Shown here: positions 35,186-44,371 of the stretch, piece after piece | How the letters are laid out: the number at the start of each line of letters is the position of its first letter | How positions within the stretch are numbered: the stretch's first letter is position 1 | Origin: Oceanobacillus indicireducens | Lineage (GTDB): Bacteria > Bacillota > Bacilli > Bacillales > Amphibacillaceae | Direction: 5' to 3' | Length of the DNA stretch: 64,000 nt | Assembly (NCBI RefSeq): GCF_014647195.1 | Contig: NZ_BMOS01000002.1 | Coordinates: 145,975 to 209,974, forward strand | Made by a program: the position numbers and the translations under genes | Notes under the pieces: model-generated | Databases searched by the model: none | Told to the model about the DNA's origin: nothing | Seen by the model: only the letters and a program-made list of their open reading frames with translations

Positions 35186-36166
35186 TTAATATTCCTTTTC
35201 AATTTTCTTTGTACTTCTCACCGTATCAATCGGACGGACCATCTTTTCTATCTGTTCGCGTTTCGGCTCTAAGAACGGTGGCAAGGATAGCTTCTCACCC
35301 AGTGTTTCGTAAGGCTCATCCCCCATGAATCCCGGACCATCCGTTGCAAATTCAAAGAGAATCTGTGGAGCTACCCGTGCATACAAGGAACCAAAGAAGA
35401 AGCGATCAACAAACCCGGACGTTGGGAAACCAAAGCTATCCATCCGGTCTATCCACTCATCAAGAACAGAGCGGTCCTCGACTCGGAAAGCTGCATGGTG
35501 AACAGTACCGAAACCTTGACGGTGCGGCGGCATTACTACGTTTTTCTCCACTATCACTTGGGCACCATTTCCACCCTCGCCGACCTCAAATAAGTGTGCG
35601 CCATCCTCTTCTGCAATCTCTTTAAAAAGCAAGACCTTTTCCAGCATTTCTTTAAAATAATCGAACTGGCTCACGCGGATAAAAATTGGTCCAAGGCCAG
35701 TAATCGCATACTCTAACGGGATAGGGCCATTCTGCCATGGAATACCGGAAGCAATTCCTTCATTATTTTCATCTGAAATAAGCTGGTAGTTCTGATCATC
35801 AAAATCAACAAATGAGATCGTCTTCTTACCAAATTGTTCTTTAATTCCAGTATGTTTCACTTCAAGACGGTCAAAGCGTTTTACCCAGTAATCCAGGGCT
35901 GCATCACTTGGCACGCGGAAAGATGTTTTATAAATCTCATCGGTCCCATGCACCCCTTTAGGTATACCTGGAAAATCAAAGAATGTCATATCTGTTCCAG
36001 CATTTCCTTCATCATCGGCGAAAAATAAATGATACGTTTGAATATCGTCCTGGTTCACTGTTTTCTTCACAAGGCGCATTCCTAACACATACGTAAAAAA
36101 CTCATAGTTCTTCTCGGCACTACTTGTAATCGCGGTTACGTGGTGAATTCCTTTTAAATGATTCAT
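35186..36166 (-). CDS. Ring-cleaving dioxygenase of the VOC superfamily (MhqA/MhqO/LinE type)
   Basis: Fe2+-type extradiol dioxygenase-like protein of 326 aa with two glyoxalase/VOC modules, starting GIHHVTAITSSAEKNYEFFTYVLGMRLVKKTVNQDD (a highly characteristic opening, given here for residues about 5-40 in outline) and TVHHAAFRVEDRSVLDEW in the second half. Metal ligands are expected at His in GIHHV, His in VHHAAF and a C-terminal Glu in ILFEFATD. In B. subtilis, related MhqA/MhqO proteins detoxify hydroquinones and catechol-like compounds; this role is inferred. No MhqR-type regulator is adjacent. Confidence 0.88.
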   Translation of the reverse strand: MNHLKGIHHVTAITSSAEKNYEFFTYVLGMRLVKKTVNQDDIQTYHLFFADDEGNAGTDMTFFDFPGIPKGVHGTDEIYKTSFRVPSDAALDYWVKRFDRLEVKHTGIKEQFGKKTISFVDFDDQNYQLISDENNEGIASGIPWQNGPIPLEYAITGLGPIFIRVSQFDYFKEMLEKVLLFKEIAEEDGAHLFEVGEGGNGAQVIVEKNVVMPPHRQGFGTVHHAAFRVEDRSVLDEWIDRMDSFGFPTSGFVDRFFFGSLYARVAPQILFEFATDGPGFMGDEPYETLGEKLSLPPFLEPKREQIEKMVRPIDTVRSTKKIEKEY

Positions 36167-36298
36167 TCATTACCCTCCACAAATTCAGTTTATATTAATT
36201 AAAGTATTTTTAATTCATTATATGTAGATAATAACAGCTGTAAACATTCTTGTCAACAATAAAATAACCCCTTCTATTTGAAGTGGGTTATTTTACAC

Positions 36299-36622
36299 TT
36301 ACAGATCATCTCTGTCTCGTGGTGGGTTTTCTCGTTCTCTACGATACTCTGGGTCAAAGTCATCGGCAAATTCCGTTCCGAATGTCGCCTGGTTCGTTGT
36401 CTGGACGCCGCGATCCATATCTGTATCGGTTTCTGGATCAAAGAAAAAGCTTAGACAAATTAATCCGCTTAAACCGACAAGTCCATACACAAGTCGAGAA
36501 AGACCCGCGGCCTGTCCGCCAAAGATGCTTGCAACGAGGTCAAATTGGAATATAGCAATAAGTCCCCAGTTAATCGCTCCAATGATTACAAGTGCCAATG
36601 CAATTTTTCGTAACGTATGCAT
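36299..36622 (-). CDS. DUF378 (YuzA-like) small membrane protein
   Basis: About 107 aa: an N-terminal DUF378 domain with two helices (RKIALALVIIGAINWGLIAI and LSRLVYGLVGLSGLICL) and the characteristic INWGLIAIFQFDLVASIFG segment, then a strongly acidic and arginine-rich cytosolic tail with no clear fold. ATG 36622 follows AGGAGG by 8 bases. The tail is longer than in the usual 65-80-aa DUF378 proteins. Function unknown. Confidence 0.85.
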   Translation of the reverse strand: MHTLRKIALALVIIGAINWGLIAIFQFDLVASIFGGQAAGLSRLVYGLVGLSGLICLSFFFDPETDTDMDRGVQTTNQATFGTEFADDFDPEYRRERENPPRDRDDL

Positions 36623-36771
36623 TGTCAACACCTCCTAAAATAGTTACAATCATAGCTTTACAAATAAACTGTAAATTATTCATAATAAAGATGAATGTAC
36701 CCGTTTAGGATCCCATTATTTTATAATTTTTAAAGCACAAAAAAGCAGTAAGGAATTTTCCTCACTGCTGC

Positions 36772-39399
36772 TTACAAAGTCTTTTCTAGCCATGTTTGAA
36801 TAACTTTCGCACTCTCCATTGCTATTAGGGCTATAATGGAAAGTCCGATACTGATCGCGAACTCCCGGAAACCAAATTCTGGTGGGATATTGAAGATTTC
36901 TCTTGCAAATGGCAATGTCGTCATACCGTATAAGAGAAAACCTATCACAACGGCGCCGAGTACATATTTATTTTGGAAAAAGCCTGCGCCGATTGCTGTC
37001 TGTGTATTCGAACGGGTTGCAAACGTTTGTAATGTCCGGGAAAGGATGAGCGTTGAAAAGGCCATTGCCACCCCCATTTCCGCAGAGTGACGGATTCCAA
37101 GATAAAAGGCAATAATGACAACGGTCGCAATCATAACACCTCTTGTCATGACAGCCCGTAATGTCCCACCTTCAAAAATGCCTTCATCTATTTTCCTCGG
37201 TTTCCGGTCCATAATATTCGGTTCCGGCTTTTCCATCCCGAGTGCAATTGCCGGAAGTGAATCATTTACCAGGTTGACAAATAAAAGCTGCAAGGCAGTA
37301 AACGGATTCGGTAAATTAAAAATAACCGCGTACAAAATAGCGATAATCGCTCCTAAGTTCCCAGCAAATAAATAACTGATCGCTTTTTTAATATTGTCGT
37401 ATACCGTGCGCCCAACACCAACCGCTCGGACAATCGAAACAAAATTATCATCGGTTAAAATCATCGCAGCAGAGTCTTTCGCTACATCTGTTCCACTTCC
37501 CATTGCGACACCAATATCAGCCTGTTTCAATGCCGGTGCATCGTTCACACCGTCTCCAGTCATCGCTGAAATCTTACCTTTTCGTTGCCAGGCTTGGACA
37601 ATCCGAATTTTATTCTCTGGTGAAACACGAGCATAAACAGATATCGATGTTAACTTTTCATCCAGTTCCGCATCACTCCACCCGTCCAATTCTTGACCGG
37701 TAAGCGCTATATCTCCTTCCCGCGCAATACCGATATCTTTCGCAATTGCCTGGGCAGTTGTTTTATGATCACCAGTAATCATGACCGTTCGGATTCCTGC
37801 ATTTGTCGCTTCGCGAATCGAGTCATATACCTCTTCCCGAGGCGGATCAATCATCGCTGTGAGACCTATGAGGACAAAATCAAATTCATCTTCTGCGGTA
37901 ACGGTCACCGTGTCTTCTGGAAACTTTTTATAACCATAGGCAAGCACACGAAGGGCCTGATTGGAAAATTCCTCATTCATTTCGGTAAATTTCGAGAGCA
38001 ATTCTTCAGTTGCCAGAACTTCTTCGCCAGCCTGTAAAACATGGCTCGCCCGCTTCAGCATAATATCCGGTCCACCCTTTGTAAGGAGCAACCGCTCTCC
38101 ACCAATTGAATGAATTGTTGACATGAGCTTCCGGTCTGAGTCAAAAGGCAATTCTCCGAGGCGAGCGTAAGTTTCCCGGATTTCCTCATATCTTTTCCCC
38201 TGTTCATTGACGAACTGGATCAGCGCTGTTTCCGTCGGATCACCGATTTCCTTTCCGTCCGGATCTATCCTTGCGTCATTACAGAGGGCAGCAACATTGC
38301 GCAACATCTGCTTTGCCTTCTTAGCCGTTTCCTCTTCCTTCCCTAACACAAAATAATCAGTGACCGTCATTTTATTCTGGGTTAATGTTCCAGTTTTATC
38401 TGTACAGATGACACTGGCACTGCCCAACGTTTCAACGGCAGGAAGTTTTCGGATGATGGCATGCTGTTTTGCCATTTTATTCGTACCAACGGATAAGACA
38501 ATTGTAACGATCGATGACAAAGCTTCAGGTATCGCTGCCACCGCAATCGCGACGGAGAACATTAATGCGTTCAATAATGCTGTTCCGGTTGCTACTTCTG
38601 AATTCCCGAACCATATTCGCAGCGCCTGTATGGCAAAAATTAAAATACAGAGGATTAAAATGTCGAGACCAAGCTTTTTCGAAAACACTTCAAGTTTTTG
38701 TTGCAGCGGGGTTTGCTTTGCTTCCGCCGTTTGAATCAGGTCAGCAATTTTTCCAATCTCCGCCTGTTCAACTGTACCTGTTACAACAAACCTCCCGCGG
38801 CCATTTACGACGAGAGAACTGCTATAAACAGAGTTAAATCGATCCCCGAGTGGAGCTTCTCCAGATATCGTTTTCGTATTCTTCAAAACGGCTTCAGACT
38901 CCCCGGTAAGCATGCCTTCATTTACCCTAAGCGATTCGCTTGAGATGATTCTCCCGTCAGCAGGAATATAGTCTCCTGCTTCGAGCAATACGATGTCTCC
39001 TGGCACGAGTTCCCGGGCTGGTATTATCGTATTGGTGCTATCCCGAATGACCTTCGCTTCCGGGGCTGACATATCCCGTAATGCCTCGAGCGAGCTTTCT
39101 GCTTTTTTTGTCTGAATGACACTGATCACGGAGTTTATAATGAGTACGAGAAAAATAATGAGCGATTCCGCGATTTCACCGAGCAAAATCTGAATGCCTG
39201 CCGCAGCAAGCAGAACAATGACCATCGGATCCTTGAAGGTTTCGAGGAATAATTTCCAAGTTGCGACTTGTTCTTTATCTGCTAGTTCGTTATAGCCAAA
39301 TTCCTTTACTCGTTTCTCTGCTTCGCTTTGTTTTAGTCCTTCCGTGGTTGCTTCAAGTTCTTCCAGTACTTCTGTTGTGTCCTGTTGGTAATATGCCAT
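36772..39399 (-). CDS. Calcium-type P-type ATPase (P2A/LMCA1-like)
   Basis: Cation-transporting ATPase of 875 aa expected to export Ca2+. Order: cation-ATPase N domain; actuator domain with LTGESEAV; TM4 motif AVAAIPEALSS; phosphorylation site ICTDKTGTLTQNKM (about residue 335); nucleotide-binding domain; hinge MTGDGVNDAPALKQADIG; and C-terminal helices with NLVNDSLPAIALGMEKPEP. The PEAL and NLVNDSLPA motifs fit the bacterial SERCA-like group (Listeria LMCA1, B. subtilis YloB). Alternative cations cannot be excluded. Monocistronic. Confidence 0.92.
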   Translation of the reverse strand: MAYYQQDTTEVLEELEATTEGLKQSEAEKRVKEFGYNELADKEQVATWKLFLETFKDPMVIVLLAAAGIQILLGEIAESLIIFLVLIINSVISVIQTKKAESSLEALRDMSAPEAKVIRDSTNTIIPARELVPGDIVLLEAGDYIPADGRIISSESLRVNEGMLTGESEAVLKNTKTISGEAPLGDRFNSVYSSSLVVNGRGRFVVTGTVEQAEIGKIADLIQTAEAKQTPLQQKLEVFSKKLGLDILILCILIFAIQALRIWFGNSEVATGTALLNALMFSVAIAVAAIPEALSSIVTIVLSVGTNKMAKQHAIIRKLPAVETLGSASVICTDKTGTLTQNKMTVTDYFVLGKEEETAKKAKQMLRNVAALCNDARIDPDGKEIGDPTETALIQFVNEQGKRYEEIRETYARLGELPFDSDRKLMSTIHSIGGERLLLTKGGPDIMLKRASHVLQAGEEVLATEELLSKFTEMNEEFSNQALRVLAYGYKKFPEDTVTVTAEDEFDFVLIGLTAMIDPPREEVYDSIREATNAGIRTVMITGDHKTTAQAIAKDIGIAREGDIALTGQELDGWSDAELDEKLTSISVYARVSPENKIRIVQAWQRKGKISAMTGDGVNDAPALKQADIGVAMGSGTDVAKDSAAMILTDDNFVSIVRAVGVGRTVYDNIKKAISYLFAGNLGAIIAILYAVIFNLPNPFTALQLLFVNLVNDSLPAIALGMEKPEPNIMDRKPRKIDEGIFEGGTLRAVMTRGVMIATVVIIAFYLGIRHSAEMGVAMAFSTLILSRTLQTFATRSNTQTAIGAGFFQNKYVLGAVVIGFLLYGMTTLPFAREIFNIPPEFGFREFAISIGLSIIALIAMESAKVIQTWLEKTL

Positions 39400-39501
39400 C
39401 GCGCTTGTTCCTTTCTCCTGGATTGAATAAAAGGTTCACTATAATGAATACCACAATTCAAACATTCTATTCTTTTTTATAAAACCTAAAAAATTAAAAA
39501 A

Positions 39502-40007
39502 CGAATTGCTTTCATTCAGCGTGAGTGTATGCAACTTACTCCTGGAGGTCCGCAGTCCAGACACCTCTCGCTTTCCGCGGTCGGCCGGCAAGCCTCCTCG
39601 CGCTATCGCGCTGTGGGGTCTCGCCAGGCCTATCCTCCCGCTGGAGTCTCGAGGTGTCTGGACTGCTCCGAGGAAAGGTCAAATTTGGAGCATTATTTTT
39701 CATTTTAGTAAGAGGACGCTTATCAGTGACATATTTTCCATTAATAATAATCCTTTCTACCAGTTCAGTTGCCGGTGGACGGTGACTCCTGCGGGAAAGC
39801 GGAGACGATGAGCCCCCGCAGGAAGTGCCTTTCTTCCGAGACAGACTAAGAACGCTCTCGTATGTGGCAACGTCTGACATTAACATCCTGTGCGTCGAGG
39901 CTTCGGCTTTGCCTTAGAATGCGCATCCGTCCACCAGGCAACTGAACGGCGATTAGAGAGCCAGTCTGGGGAGCGCGCAAAACCCTTACGCTGAATGAAA
40001 GGAATCG
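39502..40007. repeat. R1 element, complete (copy d, about 506 bp)
   Basis: Terminal inverted repeats CGAATTGCTTTCATTCAGCG and the complement of CGCTGAATGAAAGGAATCG. The same two internal domains as copy c: GCAGTCCAGACACCTC ... GAGGTGTCTGGACTGC and TTCAGTTGCC ... GGCAACTGAAC. It fills the gap between the P-type ATPase start and the lrgB end. Confidence 0.87.
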
Positions 40008-40063
40008 TGGGTTTCCTATATTTTGCAAAGATACATCTTGCTTGTCTCAAGCTATTTGTTGGA

Positions 40064-40753
40064 TTACAAAAATAACAAGGCGCATAACGGTGCAAGGATG
40101 GAAACGATGATCGCGCTGAGTATCATTGCAATGGAACTTATGGAACCTTCTAAGGCGTCTCTATCCATGCTCGTAGCTGTACCGATTGCATGCGAAGCGC
40201 TCCCCATACCAATTCCTCTTCCAATCGGTCGCTCCAATTTAAAGAGTTTAAATATAACTGGACTAATAATTGCCCCGGAAACTCCAGCTATGACAACGAA
40301 AACTGCTGTCAAGGATAGCGGTCCTTCCAATGTCTCACCAATAGAAATCGCTACTGGAGTCGTGACCGATTTTGGCAGAAGTGCAAGGATCAGTTCCCTC
40401 TCGAAGCCAAGCGCTTTTGCCATGAACAGACCTGTCGTTACCCCCACGAAAGCACCAATCGTGACTCCTGCGAAAATTGGTTTCATGTATTTCTTCAGCA
40501 TGTCATAATGCCTATAAAGTGGTAACGCAAGCGCTACTACCGCCGGCCCCATCAGAAATTCAATCCACTGACCGCCAATCATATATGTTTCATAAGGGAT
40601 ATCAAAGAGAAGTAAAGCGAGAATCATAATCGCAGAAACAGCGACAATCGGGAGAGTGAGCGGTGATTGAACCTTTTTATGGATAGGAAGAATAAGTGAA
40701 TAGATAATGATGGTCACAGTAATTGCGATTATACCAATTGCAATTTCATTCAT
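40064..40753 (-). CDS. lrgB: LrgB/CidB-family antiholin-like membrane protein
   Basis: About 229 aa, seven to eight hydrophobic segments. LrgB marks: LPKSVTTPVAISIGE, then GVSGAIISPVIFKL and GMGSASHAIGTATSM. In staphylococci LrgAB opposes murein hydrolase activity; in B. subtilis the homologous PftAB moves pyruvate. Both readings are family knowledge. ATG 40753 overlaps the lrgA stop by 8 nt, so translation is coupled. Confidence 0.92.
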   Translation of the reverse strand: MNEIAIGIIAITVTIIIYSLILPIHKKVQSPLTLPIVAVSAIMILALLLFDIPYETYMIGGQWIEFLMGPAVVALALPLYRHYDMLKKYMKPIFAGVTIGAFVGVTTGLFMAKALGFERELILALLPKSVTTPVAISIGETLEGPLSLTAVFVVIAGVSGAIISPVIFKLFKLERPIGRGIGMGSASHAIGTATSMDRDALEGSISSIAMILSAIIVSILAPLCALLFL

Positions 40754-41123
40754 GTTGTGTTTCCTTTCCGTGGGCCAGCTGTTCACTAACCGCTCCGCCT
40801 ACTCCCATGACAAGCGCTGTGCTGATTACTGTAATAAGGAGAAGGAATATCCCTTTCCCTTTAAACAATTCAAGGTATTCCATAAATCCGATGGTCACCG
40901 GAATAAAGAATAAGGTGAGATGTCTTAACAAAAGGGAAGTCCCTTCTTCCATCCACTTTATTTTAATGATTCCCATTTTTAATAGAAGAAATAAAAGAAG
41001 CATACCAATGACACTGCCTGGTATGAATAAGTGAAAAACTTCCTGAAGAAAGTTCCCAATCAGGAGTAAAGCATATAAGAAGAAAATATGAGTAATAATG
41101 CGAAATACGCCAACCAACTGCAA
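40746..41123 (-). CDS. lrgA: LrgA/CidA-family holin-like protein
   Basis: A 125-aa protein with four helices and the LrgA motif FIPGSVIGMLLLFLLL (about residues 33-48), followed by FIPVTIGFMEYL. The initiation codon is a TTG: 41123, or more likely 41117, which is 9 bases after AAGGAG. Partner of LrgB. No LytST-type two-component genes are next to it; the NatRK pair lies 8 kb away and faces natAB instead. Confidence 0.9.
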   Translation of the reverse strand: MQLVGVFRIITHIFFLYALLLIGNFLQEVFHLFIPGSVIGMLLLFLLLKMGIIKIKWMEEGTSLLLRHLTLFFIPVTIGFMEYLELFKGKGIFLLLITVISTALVMGVGGAVSEQLAHGKETQHE

Positions 41124-41188
41124 AAGCTCCTTCCTTCAACAAACAGTCTATCCCAAGTATAGCAGAAAGTTGAAGGTTTATTAATAAA

Positions 41189-41337
41189 GTGAAACTTCAT
41201 TCAGTGGGGTTTCCTTACCTCCCCACTGAATGTTAGTTGAACAGAATCAGGAATTTACGGACTGTATATCCCCCACCTTCACATCTTGAGCTTCACTTAT
41301 GTTTAGAGATGGGGATATTACAGACCGTTAATGCGTG
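41189..41337 (+). repeat. R2 element, ATAAA duplication intact
   Basis: Flanked by ATAAA at 41184-41188 and 41338-41342; both hairpins are present. It lies between the lrgA leader and the pstB terminator. The right duplication is shared with the adjacent mini copy. Confidence 0.93.
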
Positions 41338-41342
41338 ATAAA

Positions 41343-41385
41343 GTGAAACTTCATTCAGTGGGGTATTACAGACCGTTAATACGTG
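41343..41385 (+). repeat. R2 mini element (internal deletion)
   Basis: A 43-bp derivative: the left end GTGAAACTTCATTCAGTGGGG joined directly to the right end TATTACAGACCGTTAATACGTG, flanked by ATAAA on both sides (41338-41342 and 41386-41390). Both R2 ends survive and everything between is gone. Confidence 0.88.
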
Positions 41386-41387
41386 AT

Positions 41388-41421
41388 AAAACGAGACTAG
41401 CACGAATGCCAGCCTCGTTTT
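41388..41421. terminator. Terminator of the pst operon
   Basis: AAAACGAG-ACTAGC pairs with GCCAG-CCTCGTTTT; T-tracts lie on both strands. Confidence 0.85.
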
Positions 41422-41428
41422 ATTCATT

Positions 41429-42250
41429 CTAGCCAAAGCGACCGGAAATGTAGTCTTCGGTGCGGCTGTCTTTTGGATTGGTGAAGATTTTATCCGTTTC
41501 ATCAAACTCGATAACTTCCCCATTCAAGAAGAACGCCGTTTTATCTGAAATGCGTGCAGCTTGTTGCATATTATGTGTAACGATAACGATGGAATAATCT
41601 TCACGCAGCTCTTGAACAAGCTCCTCAATCCGGAGCGTTGACTTCGGATCAAGTGCTGAAGTGGGCTCGTCCATTAAAATGACGTCAGGTTCAACCGCTA
41701 GACAACGTGCAATACAAAGTCGTTGCTGCTGTCCGCCCGAAAGACCATATGCATTCTCATTCAAGCGGTCTTTCACCTCATCCCAAATGTAGGCACCACG
41801 AAGGCTCTTTTCCACAATTTCATCAAGTATTTTTTTATTTTTAATTCCATGGATTTTCGGCCCGTAAGCAATGTTTTCATATATCGACTTTGGGAAGGGG
41901 TTCGGTTTCTGGAAAACCATGCCGACTTGGGTCCTTAAATCTTCGACACGGAAATTTCGATCTAAAATATTTCTGTTTTTATACTTGATTTCACCTGTTG
42001 TGCGAACACCTGGAACAAGTTCAACCATGCGATTCAATGTTTTAATATATGTTGACTTTCCGCAACCGGATGGACCGATGACGGCGGTGACTTCCTTTTC
42101 TTTAATTGATAGATTAATATCCTTTAATGCATGGGTGTCTGAATACCATAAATTCAACTGGTTTGTTTCAAATACGGCACGCTTCTTTTCTTGTCGGCCA
42201 GTCTTTTTGACGACCTGATCATTTAATTTTACCGTGATTTTCTGACTCAT
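41429..42250 (-). CDS. pstB: Phosphate ABC transporter ATP-binding protein
   Basis: ATPase of the PstSCAB high-affinity phosphate importer. Walker [10 protein letters not shown], a PstB-specific [19 protein letters not shown] segment, signature [13 protein letters not shown], Walker [14 protein letters not shown] and switch [13 protein letters not shown]. The end ESGRFG-like tail (DYISGRFG) is typical. Length 273 aa, including about 22 extra N-terminal residues. Only one pstB follows pstA; B. subtilis has two. No phoU follows. The operon ends at 41388-41421. Confidence 0.95.
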   Translation of the reverse strand: MSQKITVKLNDQVVKKTGRQEKKRAVFETNQLNLWYSDTHALKDINLSIKEKEVTAVIGPSGCGKSTYIKTLNRMVELVPGVRTTGEIKYKNRNILDRNFRVEDLRTQVGMVFQKPNPFPKSIYENIAYGPKIHGIKNKKILDEIVEKSLRGAYIWDEVKDRLNENAYGLSGGQQQRLCIARCLAVEPDVILMDEPTSALDPKSTLRIEELVQELREDYSIVIVTHNMQQAARISDKTAFFLNGEVIEFDETDKIFTNPKDSRTEDYISGRFG

Positions 42251-42292
42251 TATGTTCTCTCCTTAAAAACGTGACTTGAATCAATTAATCGC

Positions 42293-43177
42293 TTAATAGC
42301 GTTGTTGGAATTTATTTCGGATGAAAATGGCTACTGAATTGAGTAAGAATAATAGGACGAGCAACACGATAATTGTAGCAGCTGCAAGATAAGCATACTC
42401 AGCAACTAAGGATGCATCGAGTGTCCAGTAATAAATCTGCATCGGGAGTGCCGTAAATGTATCGAATAAGCCACCTGGAAACGGGATGAGCAATGCAGGA
42501 ATCCCAATAACTGTAAGGGGCGCTGTCTCCCCGATTGCCCGCGATAATGCAAGAATCGAGCCCGTCAAAATTCCTGGTAGTGCTGCTGGCAGGATAATCT
42601 TCTTCACCGTCTGCCATTTCGTAGCCCCCATACCATAGCTTGCTTCACTTAAAAAATTTGGAACTGCACGAATCGATTCTTGAGCTGCAACAATAACAAT
42701 CGGCAATACTAAAAGTGATAATGTTAAACCACCTGCCAACACGACGTTACCAAAATCAAGGGCACGGACAAAAATTGTTAGTCCTAGTAAACCATAAACG
42801 ATTGATGGCACACCGGCTAAGTTTGATATATTTGTAGCGATAAAGTTTTGAAAACGGCCAGGCTTTGCATAAAGTTCGAGATAAATAGCAGTTCCCACTC
42901 CTATAAATAAAGTGACCGGGATGACGACAAGCATGAGCCAGGAGGTTCCAAGAATTGCCCCCATAATTCCTGCACGAGCAGGGTCTGTCGATAATCTACC
43001 CGTTATAAAATCCCAATCCAACCAAGCAATACCTTGAGAGAATACGCGAACAAGTAATACCGCTAAGACAATTAAGCCAAATAAGGTGGAGAGTAAAAAG
43101 ATGAATTTTAAGATTGAATTATTGCGTACCCGTGATTTCATCCGCTTCTCTACAACTGCTTCATCAACATATCTCAT
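42293..43177 (-). CDS. pstA: Phosphate ABC transporter permease PstA
   Basis: Membrane subunit of about 294 aa with six helices. The permease EAA-type loop is EASYGMGATKWQTVKKIILPAALPGI (cytoplasmic contact for PstB), and SRAIGETAPLTVIG is a PstA mark. ATG 43177 is 8 bases after GGAGGAG and 2 bp past the pstC stop; an in-frame TTG at 43183 sits too close to the ribosome site. The gap to pstB is 42 bp. Confidence 0.95.
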   Translation of the reverse strand: MRYVDEAVVEKRMKSRVRNNSILKFIFLLSTLFGLIVLAVLLVRVFSQGIAWLDWDFITGRLSTDPARAGIMGAILGTSWLMLVVIPVTLFIGVGTAIYLELYAKPGRFQNFIATNISNLAGVPSIVYGLLGLTIFVRALDFGNVVLAGGLTLSLLVLPIVIVAAQESIRAVPNFLSEASYGMGATKWQTVKKIILPAALPGILTGSILALSRAIGETAPLTVIGIPALLIPFPGGLFDTFTALPMQIYYWTLDASLVAEYAYLAAATIIVLLVLLFLLNSVAIFIRNKFQQRY

Positions 43178-43179
43178 AA

Positions 43180-44133
43180 TCAATACTCCTCCCTAAATTT
43201 ACGAGAGAGATATCTTGCTAGGATATTCATTAATAACGTAAAAATAAATAATGTGGCTGCGACAGCATAAAGACTGTAATAAATAGTCGAGCCTGCCGGA
43301 GCGTCACCTGAAGAAACTTCTACGATATAAGCAGTCATTGTCTGCATCGATTGGGTGATGTCAAAAGTGAAGTTCTTTGAGCTACCACTCGCAATCGTAA
43401 CAATCATCGTTTCCCCGATCGCCCGTGAAATACCTAATACAAAGGATGAAATAATTCCAGACAGTGCTGCCGGGATGACAACTTTAAACGTCGTCTCCAA
43501 TTTCGTGGCACCTAAGGCGAATGCACCTTCCCGCATACTATTCGGCACGGAACTCATCGCATCTTCAGACAAAGAAGCAATCATCGGGATTATCATGACC
43601 CCCATTACAAGACCAGGACTCAAAATATTTGTCGCTCCTACTTCTGGAAAAATGCTACGGATAAGTGGTGTAACGAATGTAAATGCAAAGAATCCATATA
43701 CGATTGTCGGAATGCCTGCGAGAATTTCAAGCAGCGGCTTCAATACCCGCCTTACCCTGTCTGATGCATATTCACTTAAATAGATCGCCGACATAATCCC
43801 AATCGGGCCTGCGACGAGCATTGCGATAAAGGTTGAAATCAATGTACCGTTAATTAATGGCAGCACACCAAATTCAGGATTTTGACTCATCGGTTTCAAC
43901 ACCGTTCCAGTAAAGAATTCCCAAACCGGAACACGCTTAAAGAATTCAATTGCTTCCGTAAACAAAGTTATAATAATTCCTACTGTTGTCAGAAGAGAGA
44001 TTGATGCGATAAGAAGAAGAAAAGTTGGAATGAATTTTTCCGTATAATTGGAGAGACTTTTCTTTTTTTTCTTTTCTGCAATCATTTCTCTTACATTCAC
44101 AGCGTTTTTGTTTGTATCGCTGTTCCCTGCCAT
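43180..44133 (-). CDS. pstC: Phosphate ABC transporter permease PstC
   Basis: Membrane subunit of 317 aa. A lysine-rich cytoplasmic N-terminus (EKKKKKS) precedes six helices; the cytoplasmic loop REGAFALGATKLETTFKVVIPAALSGI and SRAIGETMIVTIASG are family features. GGAAGGAGT precedes the ATG. It is separated from pstS by 238 bp that contain a hairpin and a diverged R2 element, unlike the close packing of pstC-pstA-pstB. Confidence 0.95.
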   Translation of the reverse strand: MAGNSDTNKNAVNVREMIAEKKKKKSLSNYTEKFIPTFLLLIASISLLTTVGIIITLFTEAIEFFKRVPVWEFFTGTVLKPMSQNPEFGVLPLINGTLISTFIAMLVAGPIGIMSAIYLSEYASDRVRRVLKPLLEILAGIPTIVYGFFAFTFVTPLIRSIFPEVGATNILSPGLVMGVMIIPMIASLSEDAMSSVPNSMREGAFALGATKLETTFKVVIPAALSGIISSFVLGISRAIGETMIVTIASGSSKNFTFDITQSMQTMTAYIVEVSSGDAPAGSTIYYSLYAVAATLFIFTLLMNILARYLSRKFREEY

Positions 44134-44161
44134 TTCCGTATACTCCTTCCCAGAATAAAAA

Positions 44162-44303
44162 ATGAAACTTCATTCCGTAGGGTTTCTTTATCACCCCTCG
44201 GATTGTTAGTTGAGCCGTATCAGGGATTCCTGGGGCTACCCCTTTTCTCAAATTTTTATTTATCCACATTTAGAGGTGGGGTACTACAACCCATTCATGC
44301 GTG
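44162..44303 (+). repeat. R2 element, diverged, between pstS and pstC
   Basis: Starts ATGAAACTTCATTCC and ends ATGCGTG, flanked by AAAAA on each side (44157-44161 and 44304-44308). Paired bases have changed together: hairpin 1 position 6 is C-G instead of A-T, and in the outer stem of hairpin 2 CGG/CCG has become TGG/CCA. Read in the pst mRNA it is in reverse orientation. Confidence 0.8.
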
Positions 44304-44316
44304 AAAAATTCACAAC

Positions 44317-44346
44317 AAGATGAGAGCAATTTTTTGCCCTCATCTT
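44317..44346 (-). promoter_or_regulatory. Stem-loop directly after pstS
   Basis: AAGATGAG pairs with CTCATCTT around an inner GGCAA/TTGC part. On the minus strand only GTTGTG follows, so it is more likely a partial terminator or mRNA-stabilising hairpin that lets pstS be expressed above the permease genes. Confidence 0.65.
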
Positions 44347-44371
44347 TAATGTTTACATGATGTTGCGTATT

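Noticed and set aside
41184-41390. Possible CRISPR-like array because short units recur
   Set aside because: Only one full and one deleted R2 copy, no regular spacers, no cas genes.
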